Shown: in pieces, positions 14,027 to 22,177 of the stretch
Numbering within the stretch: position 1 is the stretch's first letter
Layout: every line of letters begins with the position of its first letter
IMG/VR virus record: IMGVR_UViG_3300014827_000305
Span: 1-22,177 of that record
From: a virus
DNA: 22,177 bases
Direction: 5' to 3' (one strand)
The notes under the pieces: model-generated
Seen by the model: the letters and a program-made list of their open reading frames with translations, nothing else
Databases searched by the model: none
What the model was told of the DNA's origin: nothing
Position numbers and translations under genes: made by a program

Positions 14027-14392
14027 AAACCCTCCACTAAGTACTTCACTCTAATATATGCTATAAAAATAATAGTCATGTTTATTAAAGGTTATAATGC
14101 TTTTGCTAGTATTTTAATGATTCCTTTTTGATTATCTCTCAATTCGACATTTATTTCACAGTATTGTTAATTTAATCATAAACAATATGAACAATATTGC
14201 TTCTATGCTTAATCGAATATTTACTTTTATATACTTTATTGCTATAATTTCAATATAAACATTTTACAAATAATAACTTAATATGCTAGTTTGATAATTA
14301 ACAAACAAATTTGTTATATTATTACTTTAGTCAGTAAACGTTTTATTTTGTGAAAATGTTATCTATCTAACATAAACATAGGGGGGATTAAC
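14027..14392. promoter_or_regulatory. 366-bp divergent control region between recombinase 4 operon and surface-protein gene
   Basis: No gene is seen. Tandem 9-bp repeats AACAATATG/AACAATATT (14181-14198) lie near an inverted half-site ATTGTT (14163-14168). Further on, TTGATA (14291-14296) and TATATT (14315-14320) with 18-bp spacing form a good promoter for the rightward surface-protein gene. A perfect 12-bp palindrome AACAAATTTGTT (14304-14315) sits between the two hexamers, well placed for an operator. Confidence 0.6.
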
Positions 14393-17300
14393 TTGAATAA
14401 AATATTAAAGCCATTTACTTGTGCATTAGTAGCGATATTTGCACTTTCCACTTCAGTAACTAGCTCGACTTTAGGATCATTAGGTGTAGATACTGTTTCA
14501 GCAGCTACAGTTGCAACACCAGCACCAGCACCTACTCCAACACCTACTCCAAGTTCATCAGGATCATCAAGTTCATCAAGTTCATCAAGTTCATCAGGAT
14601 CATATAGTTCAGGATCATCAAGTTCATCAACAGCAACAACTCTAAGCGGTACACTCCAATCTGGATCTAGAGGTAGTGCTGTTACACTTTTACAAACTAA
14701 ACTTAATACCGTAGGGTATAAGCTTCATACTGATGGTATATTTGGAAGTTTAACTGTAGAAGCAGTTAGAAACTATCAAGCTCTTCATGGTCTTGCAGTT
14801 GACGGAATAGCTGGACCAGCTACTTTCTTAAAATTAACTCCACCTGTAGTTGCAAAAGTAACTTCATTTGCATTAGGTTCTACCGGTGTTAAAGTTAAAT
14901 CTCTACAAACTAAACTTAATACAGTAGGGTACAAACTTGTTGTTGATGGTACGTTTGGAAATTTAACTAAAATTGCAGTTGCAAACTATCAAGGTCTTCA
15001 TGCTCTTGCAGTTGATGGAATAGCTGGACCGGCTACTCTTGCAAAATTATTTCCAGTAAAAGCAACAGTTGCAGTAGCACCTGTACTTAAATTAGGTTCT
15101 AGGGGTACTGCTGTTAAAGCTCTACAAACTAAACTTAATACAAAAGGTTACAAACTTGTTCCAGATGGTATCTTTGGCAATCTAACTGTTGCTGCAGTTA
15201 AGAACTATCAAGCTCTTCATAATCTTGTGGCTAATGGAATAGTTGGCGCAACTACTTATGCAAAATTAAATGCAGTAGTTAAACCACCAGTAGTTACTCC
15301 ACCAGTAACAACACCACCAACTGATGTTACAACAACAGCTTCAATAGTAGATAATATAGCTGCTTTTAAAACAGCAATTAGCCCATCAGGTAAATGGATA
15401 GCAGCTACTGTAAAAGATTTAACTACTACTGATGCTCTTGTTTTAGATGGCGATTTAAATGAAGCTGGAGTTGTAAAACGTGAAATAGCTCTTTATGCTC
15501 AAACTAATGGTGTTGTTTCTGCTAGATACACTTTAACAGCTCCAAAATTAACTATTAAGAGTGCAAATGCTAATATCTCAAACGGAACTTTCAAGGGTGA
15601 TATTTACGTAACAGTACCAAACTTCCAATTGAAAGGCGCTAAAGTTGTCGGAAATATACATTTCACAACTCAAGCAATTAAAGATACATTCAAAATGGAT
15701 GCTACAAGTTCAGTATCAGGTTCACAAATTGTAGATGCACCACCAACTGATGTTGTAACAACTGCTTCAATAGTAAATACCGCAGCTAAACTAGAAACAG
15801 CAATAAGTGCTCCAGCAACAGGCGGCACATGGATTGTTGCTATTTTGAATAATATAACATCTACTAAAGATCTTGTTTTAGATGCCAAATTTTTAAATGG
15901 CAAAGCAGATGCTGTAACAGCTGTTCCTCTTGTTCAACGTAAATTAGCTCTTTATGCTCAAGACGCTGCTCATGTAGTAACTGCTAGATATACATTAACA
16001 GCTCCATCATTAACAATTAAGAGTCCTAATGCTAGTGTAGAACATGGAACTTTTAAGGGTGATGTTTACGTTAACTCTCGTAACTTCAAATTAATAGATA
16101 ATGTTATTGTAGGAAATGTTTATGTTCATTCAACTGAATTTGCTTTATCAAAAAATGCTAAAATACAAGGAAATGTATATTTTGATAATATAGAAGCACA
16201 AAAAACATTCACAATGGAAGCTGGAAGTACTGTAACAGGAACTCAAGGATATAAAGCAACAACAGCAGTAGATTCAGTAACATCTGCTTCAAGAGTAAAT
16301 GATCCAGTTGCTTTCGAAAAAGCAATAAGCCCAACAGGTACATGGATCATTGCTGCACAAAGAGATATGGTAGTTAATCATGAACTTGTCTTAGATGGTG
16401 ACGTTAGAAAGGTTGACACATCTGTTCCACCTGTACCAGCTGCAGCAGGACGTAAGATAGCTCTTTACTTCCATGATGGTGATAACTATACAACTGCTAG
16501 ATTTACTCTAACAGCTCCAAAATTAACTATTAAGAGTATAAAATCTAACATTTCAAAAGGAATCTTTAAGGGTACCCTTAATGTAGCAGCTACAGGCTTC
16601 AGCTTAGTAGATGCTAGAATTGAAGGAGATGTATATTTTGCTACTCAAGCTATCAAAGATTCATTTACAATGGATGCTACAAGTTCTATAACAGGACAAC
16701 AAATAGTAGGAACAGCACCTGATGTTGTAGCGGCTGCTTCAATAGTAGATAATGCTGCTGATTTTGCAACAGAAATAGGCACTCAAGCTACAGGCGGTAA
16801 TTGGATTGTTGGTCTTAACAAAGATATAGTTAGTCCAACTGAGCTTGTTATAGATGGACCTTTCTTAAATAAAGCAACTCCTCCAGTTTCACAACGTAAA
16901 ATAGTTCTTTACACTAGACAACTAAATGCAGCTGGTGTTAATGTTGAGACTGCTAGATTTACTATAACAACACCAAAATTAACAGTTAATAGCCCAGATT
17001 GTAGCATTAGTAACGGAACTATCAAAGGTGACCTTGTTGTTAATACAACTAACTTCAAGTTATCAGATGTTCATGTTACAGGAGATGTTCACGTTAATGC
17101 AACAAACTTCACTATACTTAAGGGCACTAAAATTGACGGAAAAGTAATTTTTGGTACTCAAGGATCTAAAGATACATTCAAAATAGATACAACTGCAACA
17201 GGATTATCTGGAGCTACAAGTTCTGTAACTGGAACACAGGCTGTAGAAGTAGTAGATGCTGTAACAACAGCTTCAATAGTAAAAACTGATACTGCGTTAG

Positions 17301-17722
17301 TAACAGCATTAAGTGCAAGTGGTAATTGGATTACTGCTATATTGAATAATATAACTACAACAAAGGCTTTAGTTGTAGACGGAAACTTTTCAAATACAAA
17401 AACTCCACCTGTTGTTTCACGTAAAATAGCTCTTTACACTCAAGCTAAACAGGATGGTGTAAATACTGTAACTAATAGATTTACTTTAAAAGCTCCATCA
17501 TTATCAGTTAATAGCCCAAGTACTAGTATTCAACACGGAACTTTTATAGGTGATGTTAATGTTTCAGCTGTAAACTTTGGTTTAATCGATGCCACAATTA
17601 CAGGAAATGTGCATTTCGCTACTCAAGCACTTAAGGATGCATTTATGGCTACTCCACTAGATGCTACAAGCAAAGTAACAGGAACAGTTGATGTTGTAGC
17701 AGCAGCTTCAGCAGCAGAGTAA
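14393..17722 (+). CDS. Secreted peptidoglycan-binding protein with five beta-rich repeats
   Basis: This 1109-residue exported protein starts at TTG 14393 after GGGGGG. A signal peptide covers about 1-37 (KPFTCALVAIFAL, then VSAA). A Pro/Thr and Ser/Gly-rich linker runs to about 83. Three PG_binding_1 domains lie near 88-148, 158-219 and 231-292 (LQTKLNTVGYK, then DGIFG, then NYQALH, GIAGPAT), which should anchor it to the cell wall. After a Pro/Thr linker come five ~150-residue repeats starting near 315, 457, 629, 780 and 958. Each has TASIV, LVLDG, RYTLTAPKLTIKS, GTFKGDVYV, GNVHF and ATSSVTG. The short strand periodicity suggests a beta-solenoid. There is no LPXTG motif and no catalytic domain. 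It is the only cargo of the manC-inserted element. Its composition is clearly less AT-rich than its neighbours, suggesting separate origin or high expression. Confidence 0.93.
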   Translation: MNKILKPFTCALVAIFALSTSVTSSTLGSLGVDTVSAATVATPAPAPTPTPTPSSSGSSSSSSSSSSSGSYSSGSSSSSTATTLSGTLQSGSRGSAVTLLQTKLNTVGYKLHTDGIFGSLTVEAVRNYQALHGLAVDGIAGPATFLKLTPPVVAKVTSFALGSTGVKVKSLQTKLNTVGYKLVVDGTFGNLTKIAVANYQGLHALAVDGIAGPATLAKLFPVKATVAVAPVLKLGSRGTAVKALQTKLNTKGYKLVPDGIFGNLTVAAVKNYQALHNLVANGIVGATTYAKLNAVVKPPVVTPPVTTPPTDVTTTASIVDNIAAFKTAISPSGKWIAATVKDLTTTDALVLDGDLNEAGVVKREIALYAQTNGVVSARYTLTAPKLTIKSANANISNGTFKGDIYVTVPNFQLKGAKVVGNIHFTTQAIKDTFKMDATSSVSGSQIVDAPPTDVVTTASIVNTAAKLETAISAPATGGTWIVAILNNITSTKDLVLDAKFLNGKADAVTAVPLVQRKLALYAQDAAHVVTARYTLTAPSLTIKSPNASVEHGTFKGDVYVNSRNFKLIDNVIVGNVYVHSTEFALSKNAKIQGNVYFDNIEAQKTFTMEAGSTVTGTQGYKATTAVDSVTSASRVNDPVAFEKAISPTGTWIIAAQRDMVVNHELVLDGDVRKVDTSVPPVPAAAGRKIALYFHDGDNYTTARFTLTAPKLTIKSIKSNISKGIFKGTLNVAATGFSLVDARIEGDVYFATQAIKDSFTMDATSSITGQQIVGTAPDVVAAASIVDNAADFATEIGTQATGGNWIVGLNKDIVSPTELVIDGPFLNKATPPVSQRKIVLYTRQLNAAGVNVETARFTITTPKLTVNSPDCSISNGTIKGDLVVNTTNFKLSDVHVTGDVHVNATNFTILKGTKIDGKVIFGTQGSKDTFKIDTTATGLSGATSSVTGTQAVEVVDAVTTASIVKTDTALVTALSASGNWITAILNNITTTKALVVDGNFSNTKTPPVVSRKIALYTQAKQDGVNTVTNRFTLKAPSLSVNSPSTSIQHGTFIGDVNVSAVNFGLIDATITGNVHFATQALKDAFMATPLDATSKVTGTVDVVAAASAAE

Positions 17723-17742
17723 AACATTACTCATGTTACAAG

Positions 17743-17774
17743 GCCCCCTATGTACGCATAGGGGGCTATTTTTA
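17743..17774 (+). terminator. Intrinsic terminator after the surface-protein gene
   Basis: GCCCCCTATG (17743-17752) and CATAGGGGGC (17757-17766) pair perfectly across TACG and are followed by TATTTTTA. It is 20 bp after the stop codon and lies just inside the element's end. It would also insulate flanking manC from cargo transcription. Confidence 0.93.
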
Positions 17775-17803
17775 CGCTAAAAATGACCTATAAAGTTAAT
17801 AAG

Positions 17804-17818
17804 GCGGTCTCTTTATTA
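17804..17818. other. Attachment site (other end of the 5.6-kb element)
   Basis: GCGGTCTCTTTATTA is the second copy of the core seen at 12214-12228. manC coding from 18063 runs in frame up to this core. After it the frame continues only as ETALLTL and stops, which is element sequence. Confidence 0.75.
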
Positions 17819-18063
17819 CTAGGCTCTACATATATATTAGCTTTATTGATTTCTGGAAGTTCATCACAAATTTTTTCAAAATACTCTTCATTAGTAACTA
17901 CATAAATATTTTCATTGCTAACTAAACATTTTATTCTATCCACAGTGCTTCTTAAAAAGCTCTTATTATTAATAATATTCAAAAACTGCTTTGGGTTTTG
18001 TGCCCGAGATAGAGGGTAAAGTCTTGTTCCTTTTCCACCTGCTAAAATTAGTACATATAACAA
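17811..18063 (-). pseudogene. manC: 5' fragment of mannose-1-phosphate guanylyltransferase (manC)
   Basis: This is the first 84 codons of a GDP-mannose pyrophosphorylase. It holds the nucleotide-binding signature LAGGKGTRLYPLS at residues 7-19 and NPKQFL at 23-28, then TVDRI and NIYVVTNEEY, ending at VEPSNK. The start is a TTG at 18063 after GGGGTGG. Reading on past the insertion point gives only ETALLTL and a stop. When joined to the fragment ending at 12228, the frame continues as GTATCIGLSAA, giving about 209 continuous residues before the second break. The expression signals are still in place, so a truncated, inactive peptide may be made. The gene is disrupted rather than degraded. Confidence 0.93.
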
Positions 18064-18153
18064 AATACCACCCCAAATTATTACTCATTTCATTTTATGA
18101 AACATAAGTCTATGTTGTGAGCATAATTTATAATATTGCTTTTATAGTAAATT

Positions 18154-18201
18154 AAAAAGTGTGTAATATGAAAAAAATATTTTTCATATTACGCACTTTT
18201 T
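18154..18201. terminator. Long hairpin, likely bidirectional terminator between manC and the HipA-N-like gene
   Basis: Arms of 22 nt (18154-18175 and 18180-18201) pair with a single T-G position around the loop AATA. The outer ends are A5 and T5, so either strand reads as a hairpin followed by a T-run. It lies 13 bp after the stop of the leftward gene ending at 18214, which it probably terminates. Confidence 0.8.
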
Positions 18202-18213
18202 ATTTAGAAGTTT

Positions 18214-18606
18214 TCATTCTTCTTCCACAACAATATATTCTTCCTCAATGGACGCAACAAATTCTATGCTGTCTGTTGACATTTTACCTCCGCTTCTTTT
18301 CAATAATTCTAAGTCATCATATTTCCTAAGTTTATATTCCTTTAATACAGAGGTCATACCCTTTTTCCCACGTCCTGGTAAACGCTTTGAAAATGTTCGA
18401 AACAGTTCCTCTCTAAAATATTCTGCATCTAATTTAGGGAAATATGGCAATGGAGAGAATCCATATTCCTGCGCCCGTTTGACACCATCAATATCATAAT
18501 TAAAATAGTATTTTCCAGATCGTCTACTTAATTCACCTACTTTAAAAGATTCATCTTGGTCATTTCTCCATATCATCCATATTGTGCATTCCACTTCGCT
18601 AGTCAT
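18214..18606 (-). CDS. Small protein resembling the HipA N-terminal domain
   Basis: This 130-residue protein resembles the stand-alone or N-terminal HipA-like domain. KVGELSRRSGKYYFNYD at 22-38, GFSPLPYFP at 49-57 and LFRTFSKRLPGRGKK at 69-82 fit its usual beta-rich pattern. It has no kinase domain, so it is not a full HipA toxin. The ATG at 18606 is preferred over the GTG at 18615, because AAGGTGA lies about 8 nt before it. It is 120 bp downstream of the large helicase on the same strand and is followed by a strong hairpin, so the two may form one unit. A role with the helicase in defence or DNA repair is inferred only from this pairing. The acidic C-terminus (SIEEEYIVVEEE) is notable. Confidence 0.7.
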   Translation of the reverse strand: MTSEVECTIWMIWRNDQDESFKVGELSRRSGKYYFNYDIDGVKRAQEYGFSPLPYFPKLDAEYFREELFRTFSKRLPGRGKKGMTSVLKEYKLRKYDDLELLKRSGGKMSTDSIEFVASIEEEYIVVEEE

Positions 18607-18734
18607 TCCTCTCACCTTCTTATTTAGAAAAATTACATTGCTGTTATATTATTATGATAGTTATTTAATAATTATCATAACAATAACCTTCATAAAATTT
18701 TTTTTTTATACATTAAGATATATTCTATTTATAT

Positions 18735-21700
18735 CTAAAATTTATTTAATTTTTGTGTTAATCTCTCCATAATTATATTAGGGTTTCTATAAAATTCACT
18801 TGCACGAATTTTATAAAACTCCCAACCAACTCTTTCAAGGCACATCTGCATCTCATACTTCTTTTGCCAATTATAAATCTCGCCTTCTGAGGTGCCAATA
18901 CATTTAATTGCTATTTTTTTATAATTCATACAACTACCTGATAATGAGGAATTCGATTCTACAACGAAATCTATGGTGTATTTTCCTACTTTAACCTTTG
19001 GCGTAACCTTGTAGCCGCAATCTTTTAAACACTTTTCTACGTGCTCCTCAAAATCATTTAATAATAAATATTCAGAAGATGCAATTTCTTCCTTAGGTTC
19101 ATTCTGCTCAAGACAATATTTTAAGAGAGAGTATCTAACACATTTATTGCTAAGATCCTCTAAATCAACTGAATGAAATAACCACATTTGATTCTTAGCA
19201 CGGCTGGCAGCCACGTTAAATCTTCTTATATCTGACCCTTTAGTTAAAGTCGAAAATTTAGTATTACTTGCAATAACCATAGATAGGAACATTATATCCC
19301 TCTCATCTCCTTGAAAGGAGTATGCATCCCCACATATAAGCCTTCTTTTAAGTATTTCCGCCATGCCAAGTTTATCTATCAACATGCTTAGTATTAATTC
19401 AGCTTGAATGTCCCCTAGTAGTGATATAACTCCCATAGTCATCCCATTATACCTCTCGTCACTACAACACCCTAATATCTTCTCTACAATGCTTTCTGCC
19501 TCTTTTATATTTAGAGACTTAGTTTCATCCTTAAATCCGTCGATGACCCTAAAAGTTACTATAGATGGCCCAACCCTTTCTTTACTATCTATTCTTCTTA
19601 AAGGTATTATTTCATTAGAATAACACAATTCATTACTAAATCCAATTATCTCAGGAGCGCATCTAAAATGTTCCTTTAATAATATTCTTGCTGGAAATAC
19701 TCTTAATGCTGTATTGTATAAACTAGTTTTTAAATCAAACCATAACGCATGTGGAATGTCCTGTAAATACGTATCTATTAAGGTTTCTACAATATTATTA
19801 TCTTTTCCAATGGCTTCAGGACTTATTTGCTTTTCATCCCCTACAATAATTGCCTTCTTAGCCCTCATTAAAACAGTTATAGCTGATATGTCACTTTGAC
19901 TGCTCTCATCAACAATTACCACATCGAATAAATTATCTGTTAGCTTTAAATTTTCCATAACTCTGTTTATCGGCATAATCCATACTGGAATTACATCCTT
20001 GCAATTGTCCATCTCTTTTTGAGCAATTTTTCTATACTTTGCTGCCTGAGTTCCTGTGCCTTTCCCTATCCTCTTTATGGCTTCCATCCAAGTAAATAAA
20101 CTTCTTTTCTGGACCTCAGTAGTTCGCTCAATTTGATTAAACCAGCTTTTTTTAGAAACAAGTTCTCTTATAATTATTTTTTCTTTATTTTTCTCATGTG
20201 TTATGTTTTTTTCTATTGCTTCTACATCGACCTCTTCAAATTTTAATAAAAGATCATTCCATTTTTTCCACTTCCATGAATTTTCCCAATCCAGATTTTC
20301 TAAATTCTTTTTGATTTTTCCTTTTTTATTAATAATGTTTTCAAGTAAAATGGGGCAACTTGCTTCTAATTTCTTGCTTAACTCTGTTAATTCTAACACC
20401 TTGTAAGCTATTTTAGTTAAACTTTCTATTTCCAAATATATAGCTTGTACACCCTTAATGTTTCTTTCATTTATAGCATAACGTAGTTTTAGTATACACC
20501 CCTCGCCTTTGAAGGTGTTTTTGATCCCTTCCATTTCATTTCTTAATTTATTATATTTATTAATAAGCTTTAAACTCTCTAATCCATTCTTAAGATAAAT
20601 ATATGATTGTTTTTCGTGCCACAAAAAATTACTTGTAAAATTTTTATCTAGGAAAAAATTAATTATATTATTTCTGAAGTCTCTGTCCCAATTTATAATT
20701 ATCTCAATGCTTGAAGTGCCACTTGCCACGTCGCTTACATAATTTAAATCTGAATCTTCTATAATATTCCCACCATATTCTTTAACTGTATTATTCCAAA
20801 TATTTTTAAGTTCTCTTTCTAATAACTGTTGCTTTATATATAAATCAATAACCATTACTTGCTTATGGTTATTGATTAACTCATAATCTACTTTTAAGTC
20901 ATCATATATGTATTTAAGATTTCCATGGAGAACCTTAAATAGGATTCCTAATTTACCTTTTTCACTAATTGTTTTTGCTACAATATCAAAGTCAACTTTA
21001 AATTTGTTTATATCAATTCCACTTGGCAATTCTAAATTATGATTATTTAATTCTTGCTTAAATTTACTTATATTTTTTATATATTCATTACTTTTATTTA
21101 CTAATTGCTGCCACATACCTTTAGCCTCATTACTAGAATAATAATGAGTCAAAACATTGCCTAGCCAGTTGTTTTCAAAGCCTTCTAGACTTTCTATAGC
21201 ATTATCTACAAGTTTTAGTAATCTTCTATTTCCATAATCTATAGAATCAACATTATTTAAGTCTTTTATATTATTTTCATAAGCATATTGCTGCTGCTCT
21301 AATTTTAATAGTTCTGATATTTTATTACATAAATCATCTTTATCAGGCAATACCGCAATGTATTTATCTATGTTATCTATTTCCTCAATTTGCTCTTTTG
21401 TAATTATTTTTGATAATGTAACTAGCTTTATAAATTCTTCATTAGATAGAGGATTTTCCTTATTAAAATTAATCTTATCTACTAGCCAATCATAATTATT
21501 TTCATTATCTTTAACCCACTTAGCCATAAACATTAAGGTATATTCTTTTCCTTCATATTCTATCTTCTCATTTTCTCTAATTTCAATACATTTCAACTCT
21601 TTATATAAACATTTCTGCATCTCCAGGCAATTACTTTGTTTATATTTTAAAAGTTTTATTTCTTTACGTAATTCTTTAGTGTCCATGGATAAATTTTCTG

Positions 21701-22177
21701 TTATTTTTCTTACAGACTCGTCCAATTCTTCTAATGCTTTTGTGTCATTTCCTAATATACTGATACATAATGCCCTAACCTCTTCTGGTATTTTGTTAGA
21801 CAAAACTCTGAGTGCTCTGTCTGTTTGGCTAGTCACGAGCACCCTTTTACCATGGGCCAAAAGATGACATACTAAATTAGCTATAGAGTGGCTTTTCCCA
21901 GTGCCTGGTGGTCCCTGTACAACGATGCCATAGTTTTCTGCAAGTCGTTTAGTTATTTCCATCTGCTCCTCATTTGCAGGCAATGGAAATAATACATCTT
22001 CTCCTACCTCAACCCATTCTTTAAGCTCTTCAATATCTTGCACTACTTCTTCCTCAGAAACCAAAACCTCTATAGTTTTGGGTATTGGAAATCCATTCCT
22101 TATTTGTTGGAGTACTTCATTTAATTCCATATTCCAAAGTCTTGTATCCACCTTTCTAAGGATGATACAAGGTGAGT
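18735..22177 (-). CDS. SF1 helicase with C-terminal nuclease-like domain (N-terminus outside window)
   Basis: This is a large UPF1/Dna2-type superfamily 1 helicase. Visible motifs include the Q-motif region LPANEEQMEI, Walker A GPPGTGKS near 21900, and Walker B VVIVDESSQSD near 19910. Motif III is GDEKQISP, the motif V region is SFQGDERDIM, and motif VI is NVAASRAKNQMWLF near 19200. A long helical insert separates Walker A from Walker B. The C-terminal ~110 residues resemble the REase_MTES_1575/Vsr-like nuclease domain: FEEHVEKCLKDCGY, KYTIDFVVE, then WEFYKIRASEFYRNP. In that domain the usual glutamate in AIE-C-DG appears as lysine (IAIKCIG), so nuclease activity is doubtful. The frame is open to the right edge (SPCIILRKVDTRLW), so the GTG at 22151 is not a reliable start and the protein is longer. 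Such helicases are common in defence islands. Confidence 0.88.
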   Translation of the reverse strand, partial: SPCIILRKVDTRLWNMELNEVLQQIRNGFPIPKTIEVLVSEEEVVQDIEELKEWVEVGEDVLFPLPANEEQMEITKRLAENYGIVVQGPPGTGKSHSIANLVCHLLAHGKRVLVTSQTDRALRVLSNKIPEEVRALCISILGNDTKALEELDESVRKITENLSMDTKELRKEIKLLKYKQSNCLEMQKCLYKELKCIEIRENEKIEYEGKEYTLMFMAKWVKDNENNYDWLVDKINFNKENPLSNEEFIKLVTLSKIITKEQIEEIDNIDKYIAVLPDKDDLCNKISELLKLEQQQYAYENNIKDLNNVDSIDYGNRRLLKLVDNAIESLEGFENNWLGNVLTHYYSSNEAKGMWQQLVNKSNEYIKNISKFKQELNNHNLELPSGIDINKFKVDFDIVAKTISEKGKLGILFKVLHGNLKYIYDDLKVDYELINNHKQVMVIDLYIKQQLLERELKNIWNNTVKEYGGNIIEDSDLNYVSDVASGTSSIEIIINWDRDFRNNIINFFLDKNFTSNFLWHEKQSYIYLKNGLESLKLINKYNKLRNEMEGIKNTFKGEGCILKLRYAINERNIKGVQAIYLEIESLTKIAYKVLELTELSKKLEASCPILLENIINKKGKIKKNLENLDWENSWKWKKWNDLLLKFEEVDVEAIEKNITHEKNKEKIIIRELVSKKSWFNQIERTTEVQKRSLFTWMEAIKRIGKGTGTQAAKYRKIAQKEMDNCKDVIPVWIMPINRVMENLKLTDNLFDVVIVDESSQSDISAITVLMRAKKAIIVGDEKQISPEAIGKDNNIVETLIDTYLQDIPHALWFDLKTSLYNTALRVFPARILLKEHFRCAPEIIGFSNELCYSNEIIPLRRIDSKERVGPSIVTFRVIDGFKDETKSLNIKEAESIVEKILGCCSDERYNGMTMGVISLLGDIQAELILSMLIDKLGMAEILKRRLICGDAYSFQGDERDIMFLSMVIASNTKFSTLTKGSDIRRFNVAASRAKNQMWLFHSVDLEDLSNKCVRYSLLKYCLEQNEPKEEIASSEYLLLNDFEEHVEKCLKDCGYKVTPKVKVGKYTIDFVVESNSSLSGSCMNYKKIAIKCIGTSEGEIYNWQKKYEMQMCLERVGWEFYKIRASEFYRNPNIIMERLTQKLNKF

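Larger units (their letters stand above)
12221..17818. mobile_element. 5.59-kb serine-recombinase element inserted in manC
   Basis: The element is bounded by CTTTATTA cores at 12221-12228 and 17811-17818. It carries a tiny gene, a TnpX/TndX-like serine recombinase and one large secreted-protein gene with its own promoter region and terminator. Joining manC across the core gives agt aat aaa ggg act gct (S-N-K-G-T-A) in frame, which is direct evidence for a precise insertion. There are no transfer, replication or phage structural genes, so it would rely on other elements for movement between cells. Confidence 0.85.

Noticed and set aside
15670-15903. Antisense ORFs inside the surface-protein gene and other large genes
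   Set aside because: They lack ribosome sites and recognisable motifs, and lie opposite strongly supported coding regions; treated as shadows.
18214-18606. HipA toxin of a toxin-antitoxin pair
   Set aside because: Only an N-terminal-like domain is present, with no kinase motifs and no adjacent HipB-like gene.
22151-22177. True start of the helicase at GTG 22151
   Set aside because: The frame remains open to the window edge and no ribosome site with proper spacing is convincing; the protein is most likely cut by the edge.
1-22177. tRNA or rRNA genes as integration targets
   Set aside because: No cloverleaf or rRNA-like stretch was noticed by eye at element edges; the edges fall in manC instead.

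Overview
The window looks like an accessory region of a low-GC Gram-positive anaerobe, most likely Clostridium or a close relative. It is strongly AT-rich, AGGAGG-type ribosome sites sit before ATG, GTG and TTG starts, and the protein families fit. No tRNA, rRNA or CRISPR array was seen. No sequence search was run, so family names rest on motifs that can be read directly.

Layout. (1) 1-2900, minus strand: type I modification genes, hsdM, a small membrane-protein ORF, and hsdS, which runs off the left edge. (2) 3154-5859, plus strand: an unrecognised protein with four tandem ~50-residue repeats and a coiled coil, a small Xre-type regulator, and a RecB/Cas4-like nuclease with four cysteines suited to a 4Fe-4S cluster. 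(3) 6342-11805, plus strand: three different large serine recombinases in a row, two of them preceded by a tiny gene. These end about 50 bp from (4) an internal fragment of a mannose-1-phosphate guanylyltransferase gene (manC), 11850-12228, minus strand. (5) 12221-17818: a compact element with a fourth large serine recombinase, its own tiny partner gene, and one cargo gene for a 1109-residue secreted peptidoglycan-binding repeat protein. (6) 17811-18063: the 5' end of manC. (7) 18214-22177, minus strand: a small HipA-N-like protein and a large SF1 helicase with a C-terminal nuclease-like domain, cut by the right edge.

The main result is that manC is split. The 5' piece and the internal piece share the 8-bp core CTTTATTA, within a 13/15 match. 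Joining them at this core restores an uninterrupted reading frame (...EPSNK|GTATCIGL...). The 5.59-kb element therefore behaves like a precise serine-recombinase insertion whose excision would rebuild this part of manC. The internal piece is cut again at its other end, next to the recombinase trio, so two separate serine-recombinase systems have used the same host gene at sites about 370 bp apart. The recombinases nearest the fragment (third and fourth) converge on it, with their C-terminal ends about 45-55 bp from the junctions.

Working model: the left part (RM genes, repeat protein, regulator, Fe-S nuclease, recombinase trio) is the right end of a larger integrative element carrying defence genes. 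The second, minimal element carries a surface protein. Insertion into manC would remove GDP-mannose synthesis and supply a surface protein. Whether this is permanent inactivation or a reversible or developmental switch cannot be read from sequence alone.
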